A DNA stretch of 50,784 bases from Clostridium sp. 1001270J_160509_D11. Its GTDB lineage: Bacteria; Bacillota; Clostridia; Peptostreptococcales; Peptostreptococcaceae. The translations under genes and the position numbers were made by a program. The notes beneath the pieces are model-generated. The model saw nothing but the letters and a program-made list of their open reading frames with translations. It was not told the DNA's origin and did no database searches. This document shows, in pieces, positions 1 through 9,488 of this stretch; positions within the stretch are counted from its first letter, which is position 1; each line of letters opens with the position of its first letter. The DNA is taken from positions 1-50,784 of the forward strand of contig NZ_JADPET010000003.1 in assembly GCF_015667935.1 (NCBI RefSeq), read 5' to 3'.

Positions 1-137
1 AATATAAAACAGAATATATAAAATAAGTAATAAATCTATGGAAGAAATTAACGTAATAAAAGTTTAGAGAGTTTTTATAATAAATGGATAAATTGGAAAA
101 ATAAAAATGTGATTTATATAAATCAGGAGGTGATTAT

Positions 138-2645
138 ATGCTTTATAAAAAGAAATGGACTTTGAGACATTTCGGGAAAATAGAACAAGATAAAATGAGT
201 GAAAAAATTGGTATTTCCCCGGAAATAAGCCAAATATTAAAAAATAGAGACATAATAACAGAAAAAGATGCGGAAATATTCATGAATCCATCTTTAGATT
301 ATTTAAGAGACCCATTTTTGATGAAAGATATGCAAAAAGGTGTAGATAGAATAAAAGAAGCTATCGAAAAAAATCAACGAATATTTATTTATGGAGATTA
401 CGACGTGGACGGCGTATCGTCAACTTCTGTATTAGTTTTATATTTTAAGTCGATAGGATATGATGTTAATTATTACATACCAAATAGATTAAAAGAAGGT
501 TATGGAATTAGTGTTGAAGCATTAGAAAAAATCAATGAAATGGGATGCGATTTATTAATAAGTGTTGACTGTGGGATTACATCAGCAAAAGAAGTAGAAT
601 TTGCGAAAGAACTTGGAATGGATGTTATAATTACTGACCACCATGAATGCCAAGATGAAGTGCCAGACGCAATCGCAGTAATAAATCCCAAACAAGAAGA
701 CTGTACTTATCCATATGATTTTTTATGTGGATGTGGAGTAGCATTTAAATTAATACAAGCTTTAACACCACCAGAAGAATTTAAGACAACTATGTACAAT
801 TATCTAGAAATTGTGACATTGGCTACAATATGCGACATAGTGCCATTAAAAGATGAAAATAGAATAATTGTAAAAAATGGTCTTAAAATTATGAAAGATG
901 GTAAAAATATAGGTTTAAAAGAGCTTATAAAAGTATGTGGCATAGACACTCACCAAATAAAATCATCACACATAGGATATTCTGTAGGGCCTAGAATAAA
1001 TGCATCAGGTCGTCTAGGATATTCTTACTTAGGAGTAGAGCTTTTCACAGCAGATGACCCTAAAAAAGCAAAAGAAATAGCGCTTGATTTAGAAGAAAAA
1101 AACAGTGAAAGACAGTTAATAGAAAGCAAGATGTATAGTGAGGCTGAGGCGATTATAAATAGCGACCCGGCATACCAAGATGATAAAGTTTTAGTTATAG
1201 CTAATGAAGGTTGGCAACATGGAATAATAGGAATAGTAGCATCAAAATTAACTGAAAAATATTATAAACCAACAATCTTATTGACTATAGAAGAAGGTAT
1301 GGCGACAGGGTCTGCAAGATCAATAAAAGGATTTAGCATATTTGATGCACTTGTCAAATGCAAAGACTTAATGACTAAATTTGGTGGACACGAACAAGCA
1401 GCAGGACTTTCTATGAATATGGAAAATATAGATGAACTTAGAAAAAGAGTAAATGAAATAGCTGACTACAATTTAAGCCAAGAAGATCTAATTGAAAATG
1501 TAAAAGTAGAATATGAGCTACAAGAAGGTCAAGTAGATTTAAAATTAGTAGATGACCTTCATTTATTAGAGCCATTTGGAATGAGTAATCCAACACCGAG
1601 ATTTATAATGAGGGATTTACTTCTTTCTAATATAGGGTTTGTTGGAGCAGCAAAACAACACCTTAAATTAACTCTTCAAAAAGACCATGTCTATGAGGCT
1701 ATAGGATTTAATATGGCTTATTTAGCAGATGATTTTACTAGAGGAGATAAGGTAGATGTATTGTTCCAACTTGATGAAAATAACTATAACAACAATAGAA
1801 AAGTACAATTTTTACTTAAAGATGTAAGAATGGCACATCCAAAATCTGCGATAAAGGATTTTAATTCTATTAAGTTATTTTCAAAGATTGTTCCAAAAGA
1901 TACGAACAATTTATACCAAATAGATTACAATTTAGAAAATAAAAGAATAAAAGAGAATAATTTTGGAGAAAATGAAATATCAGATAATTTTTATAATAAA
2001 AGTAATGATATAAAAAATATAAATATATTTGAGTATTTCAAAGAAGACACTTTAGTAATGTGTAATACGTTAAATGGATTTTTTAGAGCATATTCAGACT
2101 TATCACTTATAGAAGAAGAATTTGATGTCGAATTTGGCAAAATATCTAAAAATACACATAAAATAAAACTTATATTTTCTCCTAATCTTGATAAATTAGA
2201 TTTAAACATATATAATAGTATTATTCTTTACGATGTTTTATATAATAAACAAGAATATTTGTATTTATTAGATAATATTGGTACAAATAGTAAAATTATG
2301 AAGTATTATGACGAAAAAAGTAAATTATATTTAAATAATATAATGGAAAACATAGTACCTACGAGACAAGAATTTATATTTGTATATAAATATTGTATTA
2401 CAAATAAACATATAGATATCACACTTAATAAGATAAAGGCTGTATTTGGAATTATGCCACTTAAATTATTTACTATATTAAGTGTATTTAGAGAATTTAA
2501 TTTATTAAATTATGAAATAAACGATAAAAACAATAATTTAATTATAGATTTTACAGAAGAATCTGTATCTAAATTTAATCTTGATGAAAGTTTGATACTT
2601 ACGAATATGAAACATCTAAGAGAGAGTTGCTTAGAACGCTATTAG
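138..2645 (+). CDS. recJ: Single-stranded-DNA-specific 5'-3' exonuclease RecJ
   Basis: RecJ degrades 5' single-stranded DNA during recombinational and mismatch repair in the cytoplasm. The DHH phosphoesterase core is visible: YGDYDVDG near residues 85-92, VDCGI near 143-147 and DHHE near 167-170, followed by a DHHA1 nucleic-acid-binding segment with GGHEQAAG near residue 415. At 835 residues it is longer than the ~570-residue proteobacterial form; the last ~270 residues form the extra AT-rich, poorly conserved C-terminal region usual in Firmicutes RecJ. The ATG sits 5-6 nt behind a strong AGGAGGTGA. It is 12 nt upstream of apt and probably cotranscribed with it. Family assignment is secure. 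Confidence 0.97.
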   Translation: MLYKKKWTLRHFGKIEQDKMSEKIGISPEISQILKNRDIITEKDAEIFMNPSLDYLRDPFLMKDMQKGVDRIKEAIEKNQRIFIYGDYDVDGVSSTSVLVLYFKSIGYDVNYYIPNRLKEGYGISVEALEKINEMGCDLLISVDCGITSAKEVEFAKELGMDVIITDHHECQDEVPDAIAVINPKQEDCTYPYDFLCGCGVAFKLIQALTPPEEFKTTMYNYLEIVTLATICDIVPLKDENRIIVKNGLKIMKDGKNIGLKELIKVCGIDTHQIKSSHIGYSVGPRINASGRLGYSYLGVELFTADDPKKAKEIALDLEEKNSERQLIESKMYSEAEAIINSDPAYQDDKVLVIANEGWQHGIIGIVASKLTEKYYKPTILLTIEEGMATGSARSIKGFSIFDALVKCKDLMTKFGGHEQAAGLSMNMENIDELRKRVNEIADYNLSQEDLIENVKVEYELQEGQVDLKLVDDLHLLEPFGMSNPTPRFIMRDLLLSNIGFVGAAKQHLKLTLQKDHVYEAIGFNMAYLADDFTRGDKVDVLFQLDENNYNNNRKVQFLLKDVRMAHPKSAIKDFNSIKLFSKIVPKDTNNLYQIDYNLENKRIKENNFGENEISDNFYNKSNDIKNINIFEYFKEDTLVMCNTLNGFFRAYSDLSLIEEEFDVEFGKISKNTHKIKLIFSPNLDKLDLNIYNSIILYDVLYNKQEYLYLLDNIGTNSKIMKYYDEKSKLYLNNIMENIVPTRQEFIFVYKYCITNKHIDITLNKIKAVFGIMPLKLFTILSVFREFNLLNYEINDKNNNLIIDFTEESVSKFNLDESLILTNMKHLRESCLERY

Positions 2646-2657
2646 GAGGAATCTAAA

Positions 2658-3170
2658 ATGGATTTAAAAAAATGTGTAAGGGTTATTGAAGATTTCCCAA
2701 AAGAGGGAATTAGTTTTAAAGACATAACAACTTTATTACAAGATGGAGAAGCTTTAAAATATACTATTGATCAAATAGCAGAAGATTTAAAGGATAAAAA
2801 CGTAGATATAGTTGTTGGGCCAGAAGCAAGAGGATTTTTAATAGGAACTCCAGTTGCTTATGCATTAGGTGTTGGGTTTGTACCTGTTAGAAAACCAGGA
2901 AAATTACCAGGAGAAGTTGAAAGATTTGAGTATGATTTAGAATATGGATCAAACATATTAGAAATACACAAAGATGCAATAAAACCAGGTCAAAGAGTAG
3001 CAATAGTTGACGATTTACTAGCTACAGGAGGAACTACTGAAGCAGCAATAAAACTAATAGAACAATTAGGTGGAGAAGTAGTTTCAACACAATTCTTAAT
3101 AGAATTAGAAGATTTAAATGGTAGAGATAAATTACAAGACTGCCATGTAAATGCTCTAATTAAATACTAG
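2658..3170 (+). CDS. apt: Adenine phosphoribosyltransferase
   Basis: Apt converts adenine and PRPP to AMP in purine salvage. Length (170 aa) is exactly that of the family. The PRPP-binding loop is seen as [13 protein letters not shown] near residues 114-126, and the [10 protein letters not shown] segment near residue 53 is the typical adenine-site region. The gene follows recJ by 12 nt with AGGAGG in front of the ATG and ends just before a perfect hairpin, so recJ-apt looks like one transcription unit. The recJ-apt-relA order is conserved in many clostridia. Confidence 0.97.
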   Translation: MDLKKCVRVIEDFPKEGISFKDITTLLQDGEALKYTIDQIAEDLKDKNVDIVVGPEARGFLIGTPVAYALGVGFVPVRKPGKLPGEVERFEYDLEYGSNILEIHKDAIKPGQRVAIVDDLLATGGTTEAAIKLIEQLGGEVVSTQFLIELEDLNGRDKLQDCHVNALIKY

Positions 3171-3176
3171 AATAAT

Positions 3177-3202
3177 AATAGTTGGTATATACCAACTATT
3201 TT
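3177..3202 (+). terminator. Intrinsic terminator after apt
   Basis: Perfect inverted repeat ATAGTTGGT / ACCAACTAT with a short AT loop, followed by a weak U-rich run (TTTTCATATATA). It may only partly separate recJ-apt from relA. Confidence 0.6.
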
Positions 3203-3238
3203 CATATATATAAAAATATAGGATAATCAGGTGGTAAT

Positions 3239-5449
3239 ATGTATGACAAGGAATTACAAGAAATTTTAGATAAAATTAAAAAATACGCTCCTAACGCCGA
3301 CGTAACACCAGTTATAAAAGCATACGAATTAGCAAAATCTGCTCATGCAGGCGTATTTAGAAAATCGGGTGAGCCATATATAATTCATCCAATAGCTGTT
3401 GCAAATATCTTAGCCGATTTAGAGCTAGATATGGAAGTTATAGCAGCAGGTCTACTACACGATGTCGTAGAAGATACACCTTACACATATGAAGACATTA
3501 CAGAACTATTTGGAAAAGATATAGCCGACTTAGTAGACGGAGTAACTAAATTAGGTAAAATTAAGTATCAAACAAAAGAAGAGTCTCAAGCTGAAAACCT
3601 TAGAAAAATGTTCTTAGCAATGGCTAAAGATATTAGGGTTATATTAATTAAATTAGCTGATAGACTTCACAATATGAGAACTCTTAAATTTATGCCAGAG
3701 GAAAAAGCTAAATATAAAGCTAAAGAAACTCTAGAAATATATGGTGGAATTGCTCATAGAATAGGTATCTCAAAGATTAAATGGGAATTAGAAGACTTAG
3801 CTTTAAAATATATCGATCCAGAAGGTTATCGAGAACTTTCTGATAAGATAACAATGAAAAGAAGTCAAAGGCAGGAATACATAGATAAAATAGTACATTT
3901 ATTAGAAGAAAAATTCAAAGAAGTCGATATAAATTGCGAAGTATCTGGTAGACCAAAACATTTTTATAGTATCTATAAAAAAATGAAAAAGAAAAATAAA
4001 ACGTTCGAAGAAATTTATGATTTAACTGCTGTAAGAATAATTGTCGATACAGTTAAAGATTGTTATGCTGTTTTAGGAATGGTTCATACAATGTGGATTC
4101 CAATGCCAGGTAGATTTAAAGATTATATTGCTATGCCAAAACCAAATCTTTATCAATCTCTTCATACAACGGTAATTGGTCCTGATGGAGAACCTGTAGA
4201 GATACAAATTAGAACGCATGAAATGCATGAAATAGCTGAAAACGGTATAGCTGCCCACTGGAAATATAAAGAGGGAATCACAGGCAACCAAGATGCTAAG
4301 ATGGAACAAAAATTAAAATGGCTAAGACAAATGATGGAATGGGAAAAAGACGTCCAAGACCCACATGAGTTTTTAGATGCATTAAAAGACGATGTATTTA
4401 ATAGCCAAGTTTATGTATTTACACCAAAAGGAGATGTAATCGAATTACCAGCAGGTTCAACTCCAATTGACTTTGCTTATAGAGTGCATACAAACGTAGG
4501 AAATAAGTGTACTGGTGCAAAAATAAACGGTAAAATTGTTCCTATAAATTATAAATTACAAAACGGCGAAATTGTTGAAGTTATAACATCTTCAAATTCA
4601 ACTGGACCTAGTCGTGACTGGCTAAATATAGTACAGACACCAACTGCTAGAAATAGAATAAGACAATGGTTCAAAAAAGAAAGAAGAGAAGAAAATATCG
4701 AACGTGGTACTGATATATTAGAAAAAGAATTTAAACGTTACAATATACCATACAAAAATTCAAGCATTCAAAAATTCTTAAATCAAGTTGCAAAAAAATT
4801 CAATCAACCAACATTAGAAGATTTAATTGCAACTATAGGATATGGTGGTATAGCAACATCACAAGTTATGCCAAAAGTCAGAGATTTCTACAATAAAGAA
4901 GTCAATCGACAAGAAAAAGAAAAAAGAATGCAAGAAAAAGAAGACAAAATTAAGAAAAACTTTGATGAGCATGAATATGCTAAGAAAAGAAAGAAAAAAG
5001 ACAACGGTATAACTGTAAAAGGATTAGACAACATACTTGTAAGATTTGCAAAATGTTGTAACCCACTTCCAGGTGATGATATAGTAGGATATATCACTAA
5101 AGGTAGAGGTGTTGCAATCCACAGAAGAGACTGTACTAATATAAAACTAGACGATGAATTCCTACAAAATAGACTTGTAGAAGTTGAGTGGAATAATCCT
5201 GAAAAGAGCAAATTTGAAGGAGAAGTAAAAATCATCGCAGTAGATAGAGTAGGTCTTTTAAATGACATTATACATGTTGTATCTATGGAAAAACTAAGCA
5301 TAAGCGGTATAAACTGTAGAGTCCTAAAAGACAACACAGCAAATATCAGCTTATTAGTCGAAGTTAACGATATATCAGAATTAAAACAACTTATGAAAAA
5401 AATAAAATCAATTCCAGGGGTTGACGACGTTTCAAGAATGAGAAATTAA
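3239..5449 (+). CDS. relA: Bifunctional (p)ppGpp synthetase/hydrolase (RelA/SpoT, Rel)
   Basis: Makes and degrades the stringent-response alarmone (p)ppGpp. Order of domains: HD hydrolase (HAGVFRKSGEPYIIHP near residue 36, LLHDVVEDT near 73-81), synthetase (RPKHFYSIYKKM near 238, AVRIIVD, YQSLHTTVIGPDG near 304), TGS (YVFTPKGDVIELPAGSTPIDFA near 395), a conserved-cysteine/zinc-finger region (ARFAKCCNPLPGD-like near 605) and a C-terminal ACT domain. Both hydrolase HD and synthetase motifs look intact, so a true bifunctional Rel. 736 aa is normal. Start ATG lies 4 nt behind AGGTGG. Single long Rel upstream of dtd is the standard Firmicutes arrangement. Confidence 0.97.
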   Translation: MYDKELQEILDKIKKYAPNADVTPVIKAYELAKSAHAGVFRKSGEPYIIHPIAVANILADLELDMEVIAAGLLHDVVEDTPYTYEDITELFGKDIADLVDGVTKLGKIKYQTKEESQAENLRKMFLAMAKDIRVILIKLADRLHNMRTLKFMPEEKAKYKAKETLEIYGGIAHRIGISKIKWELEDLALKYIDPEGYRELSDKITMKRSQRQEYIDKIVHLLEEKFKEVDINCEVSGRPKHFYSIYKKMKKKNKTFEEIYDLTAVRIIVDTVKDCYAVLGMVHTMWIPMPGRFKDYIAMPKPNLYQSLHTTVIGPDGEPVEIQIRTHEMHEIAENGIAAHWKYKEGITGNQDAKMEQKLKWLRQMMEWEKDVQDPHEFLDALKDDVFNSQVYVFTPKGDVIELPAGSTPIDFAYRVHTNVGNKCTGAKINGKIVPINYKLQNGEIVEVITSSNSTGPSRDWLNIVQTPTARNRIRQWFKKERREENIERGTDILEKEFKRYNIPYKNSSIQKFLNQVAKKFNQPTLEDLIATIGYGGIATSQVMPKVRDFYNKEVNRQEKEKRMQEKEDKIKKNFDEHEYAKKRKKKDNGITVKGLDNILVRFAKCCNPLPGDDIVGYITKGRGVAIHRRDCTNIKLDDEFLQNRLVEVEWNNPEKSKFEGEVKIIAVDRVGLLNDIIHVVSMEKLSISGINCRVLKDNTANISLLVEVNDISELKQLMKKIKSIPGVDDVSRMRN

Positions 5450-5500
5450 TCCCAGAATTTTATATACTCATAAAATAATTTGAAATTTAGGGAGGCAGAT

Positions 5501-5950
5501 ATGAGAGCTGTTGTTCAAAGAGTAGCGAGTTCGAGAGTTACTGTAGATGAGAGAGTAACTGGAGAAGTTAAAAAAGGGTTATTAGTATTATTAGGGGTAA
5601 CTCATGACGATACTTCTAAAGACGTAGACTATATGGTAGATAAGGTAACTAACTTAAGAATATTCGAAGATGAAAATGATAAAATGAACTTATCTTTAAA
5701 AGATATAGGTGGAGAGGTAATGGCAGTATCTCAATTTACACTTTATGGAGATGCGAGAAAGGGAAGAAGACCAAGTTTTTCTGATGCAGCAAGACCAGAT
5801 GTAGCAAATCCTTTATATGAAGAATTTGTAGAAAAATTAAGAGCTCAAGGAATAACTGTAGGGACAGGGGAATTTGGTGCTCATATGATGGTTGAACTTA
5901 CAAATGATGGACCAGTAACAATCTTATTAGAATCGAAAAAAGCTTTCTAG
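5501..5950 (+). CDS. dtd: D-aminoacyl-tRNA deacylase
   Basis: Dtd hydrolyses D-amino acids wrongly attached to tRNA. Family motifs are present: SQFTLYGD in the middle and NDGPVT near the C-terminus, which together build the active site in the dimer. The frame is open from a TTG 21 nt upstream, but the ATG at 5501 starts MRAVVQR as in homologues, follows GGGAGG at 5489-5495, and gives 149 aa, the usual length. It follows relA closely and precedes an MBL-fold gene by 12 nt, so the three are likely cotranscribed. Confidence 0.96.
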   Translation: MRAVVQRVASSRVTVDERVTGEVKKGLLVLLGVTHDDTSKDVDYMVDKVTNLRIFEDENDKMNLSLKDIGGEVMAVSQFTLYGDARKGRRPSFSDAARPDVANPLYEEFVEKLRAQGITVGTGEFGAHMMVELTNDGPVTILLESKKAF

Positions 5951-5962
5951 GAGGGGATTTTG

Positions 5963-6586
5963 ATGATAATTGAAAAAGTTGTAGATAGATTTATGGATGA
6001 AAATACTTACATCATTGGAGATGAAAAAACAAAAAAATGTGCAATAATAGATCCAGGTGGAAGTACTATAGATATATTCAATAAAATAAAGCAACATGGA
6101 CTTACTGTAGAATATATAATATTAACTCATGGACATGGAGATCATATATGCCGTGTACCAGAAATTAAAAGCAAAACAAATGCTAAAGTAATAGCTCATG
6201 TAAATGAAGAAGAAGTATTAATAGATAGAAATAAAAATTTAAGTGCTCAACTTCCAGGACCTTTAGTTGAATTTGAAGCGGATAAATATGTTCAAGAAGG
6301 TGATATTATAGAACTTGGAAGCCTTAAATTAAAAATTATACACACTCCAGGTCACACAAAAGGTGGAATGTGCATAAAAGTAGGAGAACACATATTCACA
6401 GGGGATACTTTATTTGCAGGAAGCATAGGAAGAACTGATTTTTATGGCGGAGATTACAAACAAATGATGAAATCTTTAAGAAAATTAGCTAAATACGATG
6501 ATAATGCAGTAATATACCCAGGACATGGACCTACATCTACAATTGGAGTAGAAAAAAGAATGAATCCATATATGCAACAAATTTAA
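5963..6586 (+). CDS. MBL-fold metallohydrolase, glyoxalase II-like
   Basis: Metallo-beta-lactamase fold protein of 207 aa. The metal-binding motif HGHGDH lies at residues 56-61, followed by HTPGHTKGG near 130, FTGDTLF near 143 and PGHGPT near the C-terminus, so both zinc sites look complete. Homologues at this position in clostridia are called hydroxyacylglutathione hydrolase-like or persulfide-dioxygenase-like; the substrate cannot be read from sequence. ATG at 5963 is chosen over the adjoining TTG because it is 7 nt from AGGAGGGG. It lies between dtd and hemZ and ends before a strong terminator. Confidence 0.9.
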   Translation: MIIEKVVDRFMDENTYIIGDEKTKKCAIIDPGGSTIDIFNKIKQHGLTVEYIILTHGHGDHICRVPEIKSKTNAKVIAHVNEEEVLIDRNKNLSAQLPGPLVEFEADKYVQEGDIIELGSLKLKIIHTPGHTKGGMCIKVGEHIFTGDTLFAGSIGRTDFYGGDYKQMMKSLRKLAKYDDNAVIYPGHGPTSTIGVEKRMNPYMQQI

Positions 6587-6592
6587 GTTTTT

Positions 6593-6636
6593 CCAGTACT
6601 GTTTTAGCTAATCAAGGCAGTACTGGTTTATTTTTT
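6593..6636 (+). terminator. Intrinsic terminator after MBL hydrolase gene
   Basis: CCAGTACTG and CAGTACTGG form a 9-bp stem around a 16-nt loop, followed by TTTATTTTTT. It closes the relA-dtd-MBL unit. Confidence 0.85.
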
Positions 6637-6667
6637 AATAAAATAGAAATAAAAAAGGAGACATAAA

Positions 6668-8140
6668 ATGATAGGAGTTGTTCTAAAAGGACATGATTAT
6701 AAATATGAAGTAAGTGAACTTATAAAATTATTCACTTCTGATTTTAGATTTATAGACGAGAGAGACTGCATGATGGTAATAGAAAACAGCATTTTCTATC
6801 ATGGAGATAAAGTTTTTTCAAGAACTGTTTATTGTGAAAACTACGAAGAAATACTTAGCAATGTAGACCACAGAGACTTAAGTGGTTTAGATGAAAGAGC
6901 TCGTAAAAAAACAATAAAAGAAACAATTAAAAGAAGTATGTTCAAAATACTTGAACAAAAATTTAAATCTAATGTGCCTTGGGGTATTCTTACAGGAATA
7001 AGACCTGTAAAAATTGTCCATGCTTTATTAGACGAAGGAAAAGACGAAGAATATATAAAAGAAAAGTTAAAAGAAGATTATTATATAAAAGATGATAAAA
7101 TAGAATTAGCATTAAACATAGCAAAAAGAGAACGACAATTTATCTACCCAATTGATGAAAATAAGGTATCATTATACGTAGGGATTCCTTTCTGTCCAAC
7201 AAGATGTTATTATTGCTCATTCCCAGCAAATCCTGTTGATAAATTTGGTGGCAAAAAACCACTATATGTAGAAAAACTTCTTCAAGAAGCTAGAGGAGTG
7301 GCAGAACTTCTTAGAGATAATAATAAAGAAATAGAAACATTATATATCGGTGGAGGGACTCCAACAACTTTATCACCAGAAGAAATGGACACACTAATAA
7401 AAGGATTATATAAAGAATTTGATTTAAGCAAAATAAAAGAATTCACTGTTGAAGCTGGAAGACCAGACACAATAAACAGAGAAATCCTTGAAGTTCTTAA
7501 AAAACACGGTGTAGACAGAATTAGTATAAATCCACAGACTATGAATGACGAAACTCTACAAAAAGTAGGAAGAAAACACAGTGTAAATGATATAATTGAA
7601 TGTTTCCAGTTGGCGAGAGAGCTAGGATTTGATAATATTAATATGGACATAATTTTAGGGCTTGTAGATGAAAATCTAGAAATGGTAGAAAACACTCTAA
7701 AACAAATAGAAAAACTTTCTCCAGAAAGTTTAACAGTCCATACACTAGCAGTTAAAAGAACATCTAAATTAAAAGAAAACATAGATGATTACGAATTAAC
7801 TCAATTTGACGAAATGACTAAAATGATAGATTTATCTATGAAATATGCTAAAAAAATGGGACTTAACCCATATTACATGTATAGACAAAAACATATGCTA
7901 GGAAATCTAGAAAATATAGGTTATGCTAAAGAAGGATACGAATGTATCTATAATATTCAAATTATGGAAGAACGTCAAAGCAATATTGCCTTAGGGGCAG
8001 GTTCAATCACGAAATTTGTATATACAGATGAAAACAGAATCGAAAGAGTAGAAAACGTCAAAAATCTAGAACAATATATTGATAGAGTTGACGAAATGAT
8101 AAATAGAAAATATGAGGAGGTACAGAAAAATGTTAAGTAA
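6668..8140 (+). CDS. hemZ: Oxygen-independent coproporphyrinogen III oxidase-like radical SAM protein HemZ
   Basis: Radical SAM enzyme of the HemN/HemZ family, expected to act on coproporphyrinogen III in anaerobic porphyrin synthesis. The [4Fe-4S]/SAM motif CPTRCYYCSF is near residues 177-186, after a ~170-residue N-terminal extension characteristic of HemZ. GGGTPT near 226 is the SAM-binding glycine motif. 490 aa is normal for HemZ. The ATG is behind AAGGAG. The 3' end overlaps hisS by 11 nt and contains the hisS ribosome binding site, so translation of the two is coupled. Whether it makes heme, siroheme or another tetrapyrrole here is unknown. Confidence 0.93.
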   Translation: MIGVVLKGHDYKYEVSELIKLFTSDFRFIDERDCMMVIENSIFYHGDKVFSRTVYCENYEEILSNVDHRDLSGLDERARKKTIKETIKRSMFKILEQKFKSNVPWGILTGIRPVKIVHALLDEGKDEEYIKEKLKEDYYIKDDKIELALNIAKRERQFIYPIDENKVSLYVGIPFCPTRCYYCSFPANPVDKFGGKKPLYVEKLLQEARGVAELLRDNNKEIETLYIGGGTPTTLSPEEMDTLIKGLYKEFDLSKIKEFTVEAGRPDTINREILEVLKKHGVDRISINPQTMNDETLQKVGRKHSVNDIIECFQLARELGFDNINMDIILGLVDENLEMVENTLKQIEKLSPESLTVHTLAVKRTSKLKENIDDYELTQFDEMTKMIDLSMKYAKKMGLNPYYMYRQKHMLGNLENIGYAKEGYECIYNIQIMEERQSNIALGAGSITKFVYTDENRIERVENVKNLEQYIDRVDEMINRKYEEVQKNVK

Positions 8141-9392
8141 AGCACCTAGAGGAACTAAAGATATAACACCAAAGGATGTTTATAAATGGCATTATATAGA
8201 AAAGAAATTTAGAGAAATTTGTGCATTATATGGATATGAAGAAATAAGAACTCCTATCTTTGAACACACAGAAGTATTTTCTAGAAGTGTTGGGGACACA
8301 ACTGACGTAGTTCAAAAAGAAATGTATACTTTCACAGATAGAGGAGATAGACAATTAAGTTTAAAACCTGAAGGTACTGCAGGTGTTATCAGATCATTTA
8401 TAGAAAACAAAATGTACGCTGATACACAACCAACAAAATTATACTACATAACTCCATGCTTCAGATATGAAAGACCACAAGCAGGTAGACAAAGACAATT
8501 CCACCAATTTGGTATAGAAGTATTAGGAAGTGATGGACCATCAGTAGATGCTGAAGTTATAAGTCTTGCAGTTCAATTCTTCAATGAAATGGGACTAAAC
8601 AACTTATCTGTTAATATAAACTCTGTAGGATGTCCTACATGTAGAGAAGAATACAACAGAAAATTAAAAGAATATCTAGACCAAAAAGTAGACGTATTAT
8701 GTGAAACTTGTCTAGAAAGAAAAGATAAAAATCCAATGAGAGTTATCGACTGTAAGAACCCTCACTGTAAAGAAAACTTACAAGACATACCTTTCATGAT
8801 AGACCACTTATGTGAAGATTGTAAGGATCACTTTGACAAATTACAAACTTACTTAAAAGAAATGGATATAAACTATGTAGTTGATAAAACTATAGTTAGG
8901 GGATTAGATTACTACAAAAAGACAGCGTTCGAAATTATATCTAACGACATCGGTTCTCAAAGTACAGTTTGTGGTGGAGGTAGATACGACGGACTAGTTG
9001 AAATGCTTGGTGGACCTAAAGGTATAAGCGGTATAGGATTTGCTCTTGGAGCAGAAAGATTATTATTAACTTTAGAAAATAACAATATAGAAATCGAAAA
9101 TCCAAAATCAACTGATATATATATAGCAACTATAGGTGATGCAGCTAAGACTAAGAGCTTTAAATTAATAAAAGATTTAAGAACTAATCACATAAGTGCA
9201 GACAATGACCACTTAGATAAGAGTTTAAAAGCTCAATTTAAGTACTCTGACAAACTTAACGCTAAATACACAGTAGTTATAGGTGATGATGAGTTAGCTA
9301 ACGATACAGCAACACTTAAAAATATGAAAACATCAGAACAAACAACTATAAAACTAAGCGAATTAGTTGACGAACTTAAAAAAAGATTATAA
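8130..9392 (+). CDS. hisS: Histidyl-tRNA synthetase
   Basis: Class II synthetase charging tRNA-His. Motif 2 (FRYERPQAGRQRQFHQFG near residue 112) and the histidine-specific segments VRGLDYY and GGGRYDGL (near 290) are present; the anticodon-binding domain occupies the last ~90 residues. Start at 8130 (MLSKAPRGTKDI) is behind AGGAGG at 8115-8120 and matches homologues; the open frame extends 18 nt further upstream but would place the start inside the SD. 420 aa is typical. No T-box is visible upstream because the gene overlaps hemZ. Confidence 0.97.
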   Translation: MLSKAPRGTKDITPKDVYKWHYIEKKFREICALYGYEEIRTPIFEHTEVFSRSVGDTTDVVQKEMYTFTDRGDRQLSLKPEGTAGVIRSFIENKMYADTQPTKLYYITPCFRYERPQAGRQRQFHQFGIEVLGSDGPSVDAEVISLAVQFFNEMGLNNLSVNINSVGCPTCREEYNRKLKEYLDQKVDVLCETCLERKDKNPMRVIDCKNPHCKENLQDIPFMIDHLCEDCKDHFDKLQTYLKEMDINYVVDKTIVRGLDYYKKTAFEIISNDIGSQSTVCGGGRYDGLVEMLGGPKGISGIGFALGAERLLLTLENNNIEIENPKSTDIYIATIGDAAKTKSFKLIKDLRTNHISADNDHLDKSLKAQFKYSDKLNAKYTVVIGDDELANDTATLKNMKTSEQTTIKLSELVDELKKRL

Positions 9393-9400
9393 TCTAATAT

Positions 9401-9463
9401 ATGAAAAATACTAGAGGGGCTGCTTATATTTTTGCTAACCACAAAATAGTAGTCCTCCTTTAG
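9401..9463 (+). CDS. Possible 20-codon leader ORF before aspS
   Basis: ATG at 9401 opens a 20-codon frame (MKNTRGAAYIF...) that ends with TAG at 9461-9463. It starts 8 nt after the hisS stop, without a recognisable SD, so it could only be read by reinitiation. It spans the hairpin at 9411-9463 exactly, and its stop is inside the sequence that can pair with the aspS SD. No aspartate codons occur in it. It may be chance; it is listed because of its position in the candidate switch. Confidence 0.25.
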   Translation: MKNTRGAAYIFANHKIVVLL

Positions 9464-9482
9464 TGTGTAAATGATAAAGGAG
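9411..9482 (+). promoter_or_regulatory. Candidate aspS leader with mutually exclusive hairpins
   Basis: Structure A pairs 9411-9424 (CTAGAGGGGCTGCT) with 9448-9463 (AGTAGTCCTCCTTTAG) using G-U pairs and a small internal loop. Structure B pairs CTCCTTT at 9455-9461 with AAAGGAG at 9476-9482, the aspS ribosome binding site. A and B share the CCTCCTTTAG strand, so formation of A frees the aspS SD. Seen in the sequence; regulation is inferred. Confidence 0.45.
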
Positions 9483-9488
9483 AAAAAC

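Noticed and set aside
5480-5500. Earlier TTG start for dtd
   Set aside because: It would put the SD inside the coding region and add seven residues absent from the family.
9393-9488. T-box before aspS
   Set aside because: The gap is under 100 nt and has no TGGTACCGCG-like element; only the T-box at 34180-34417 is real.
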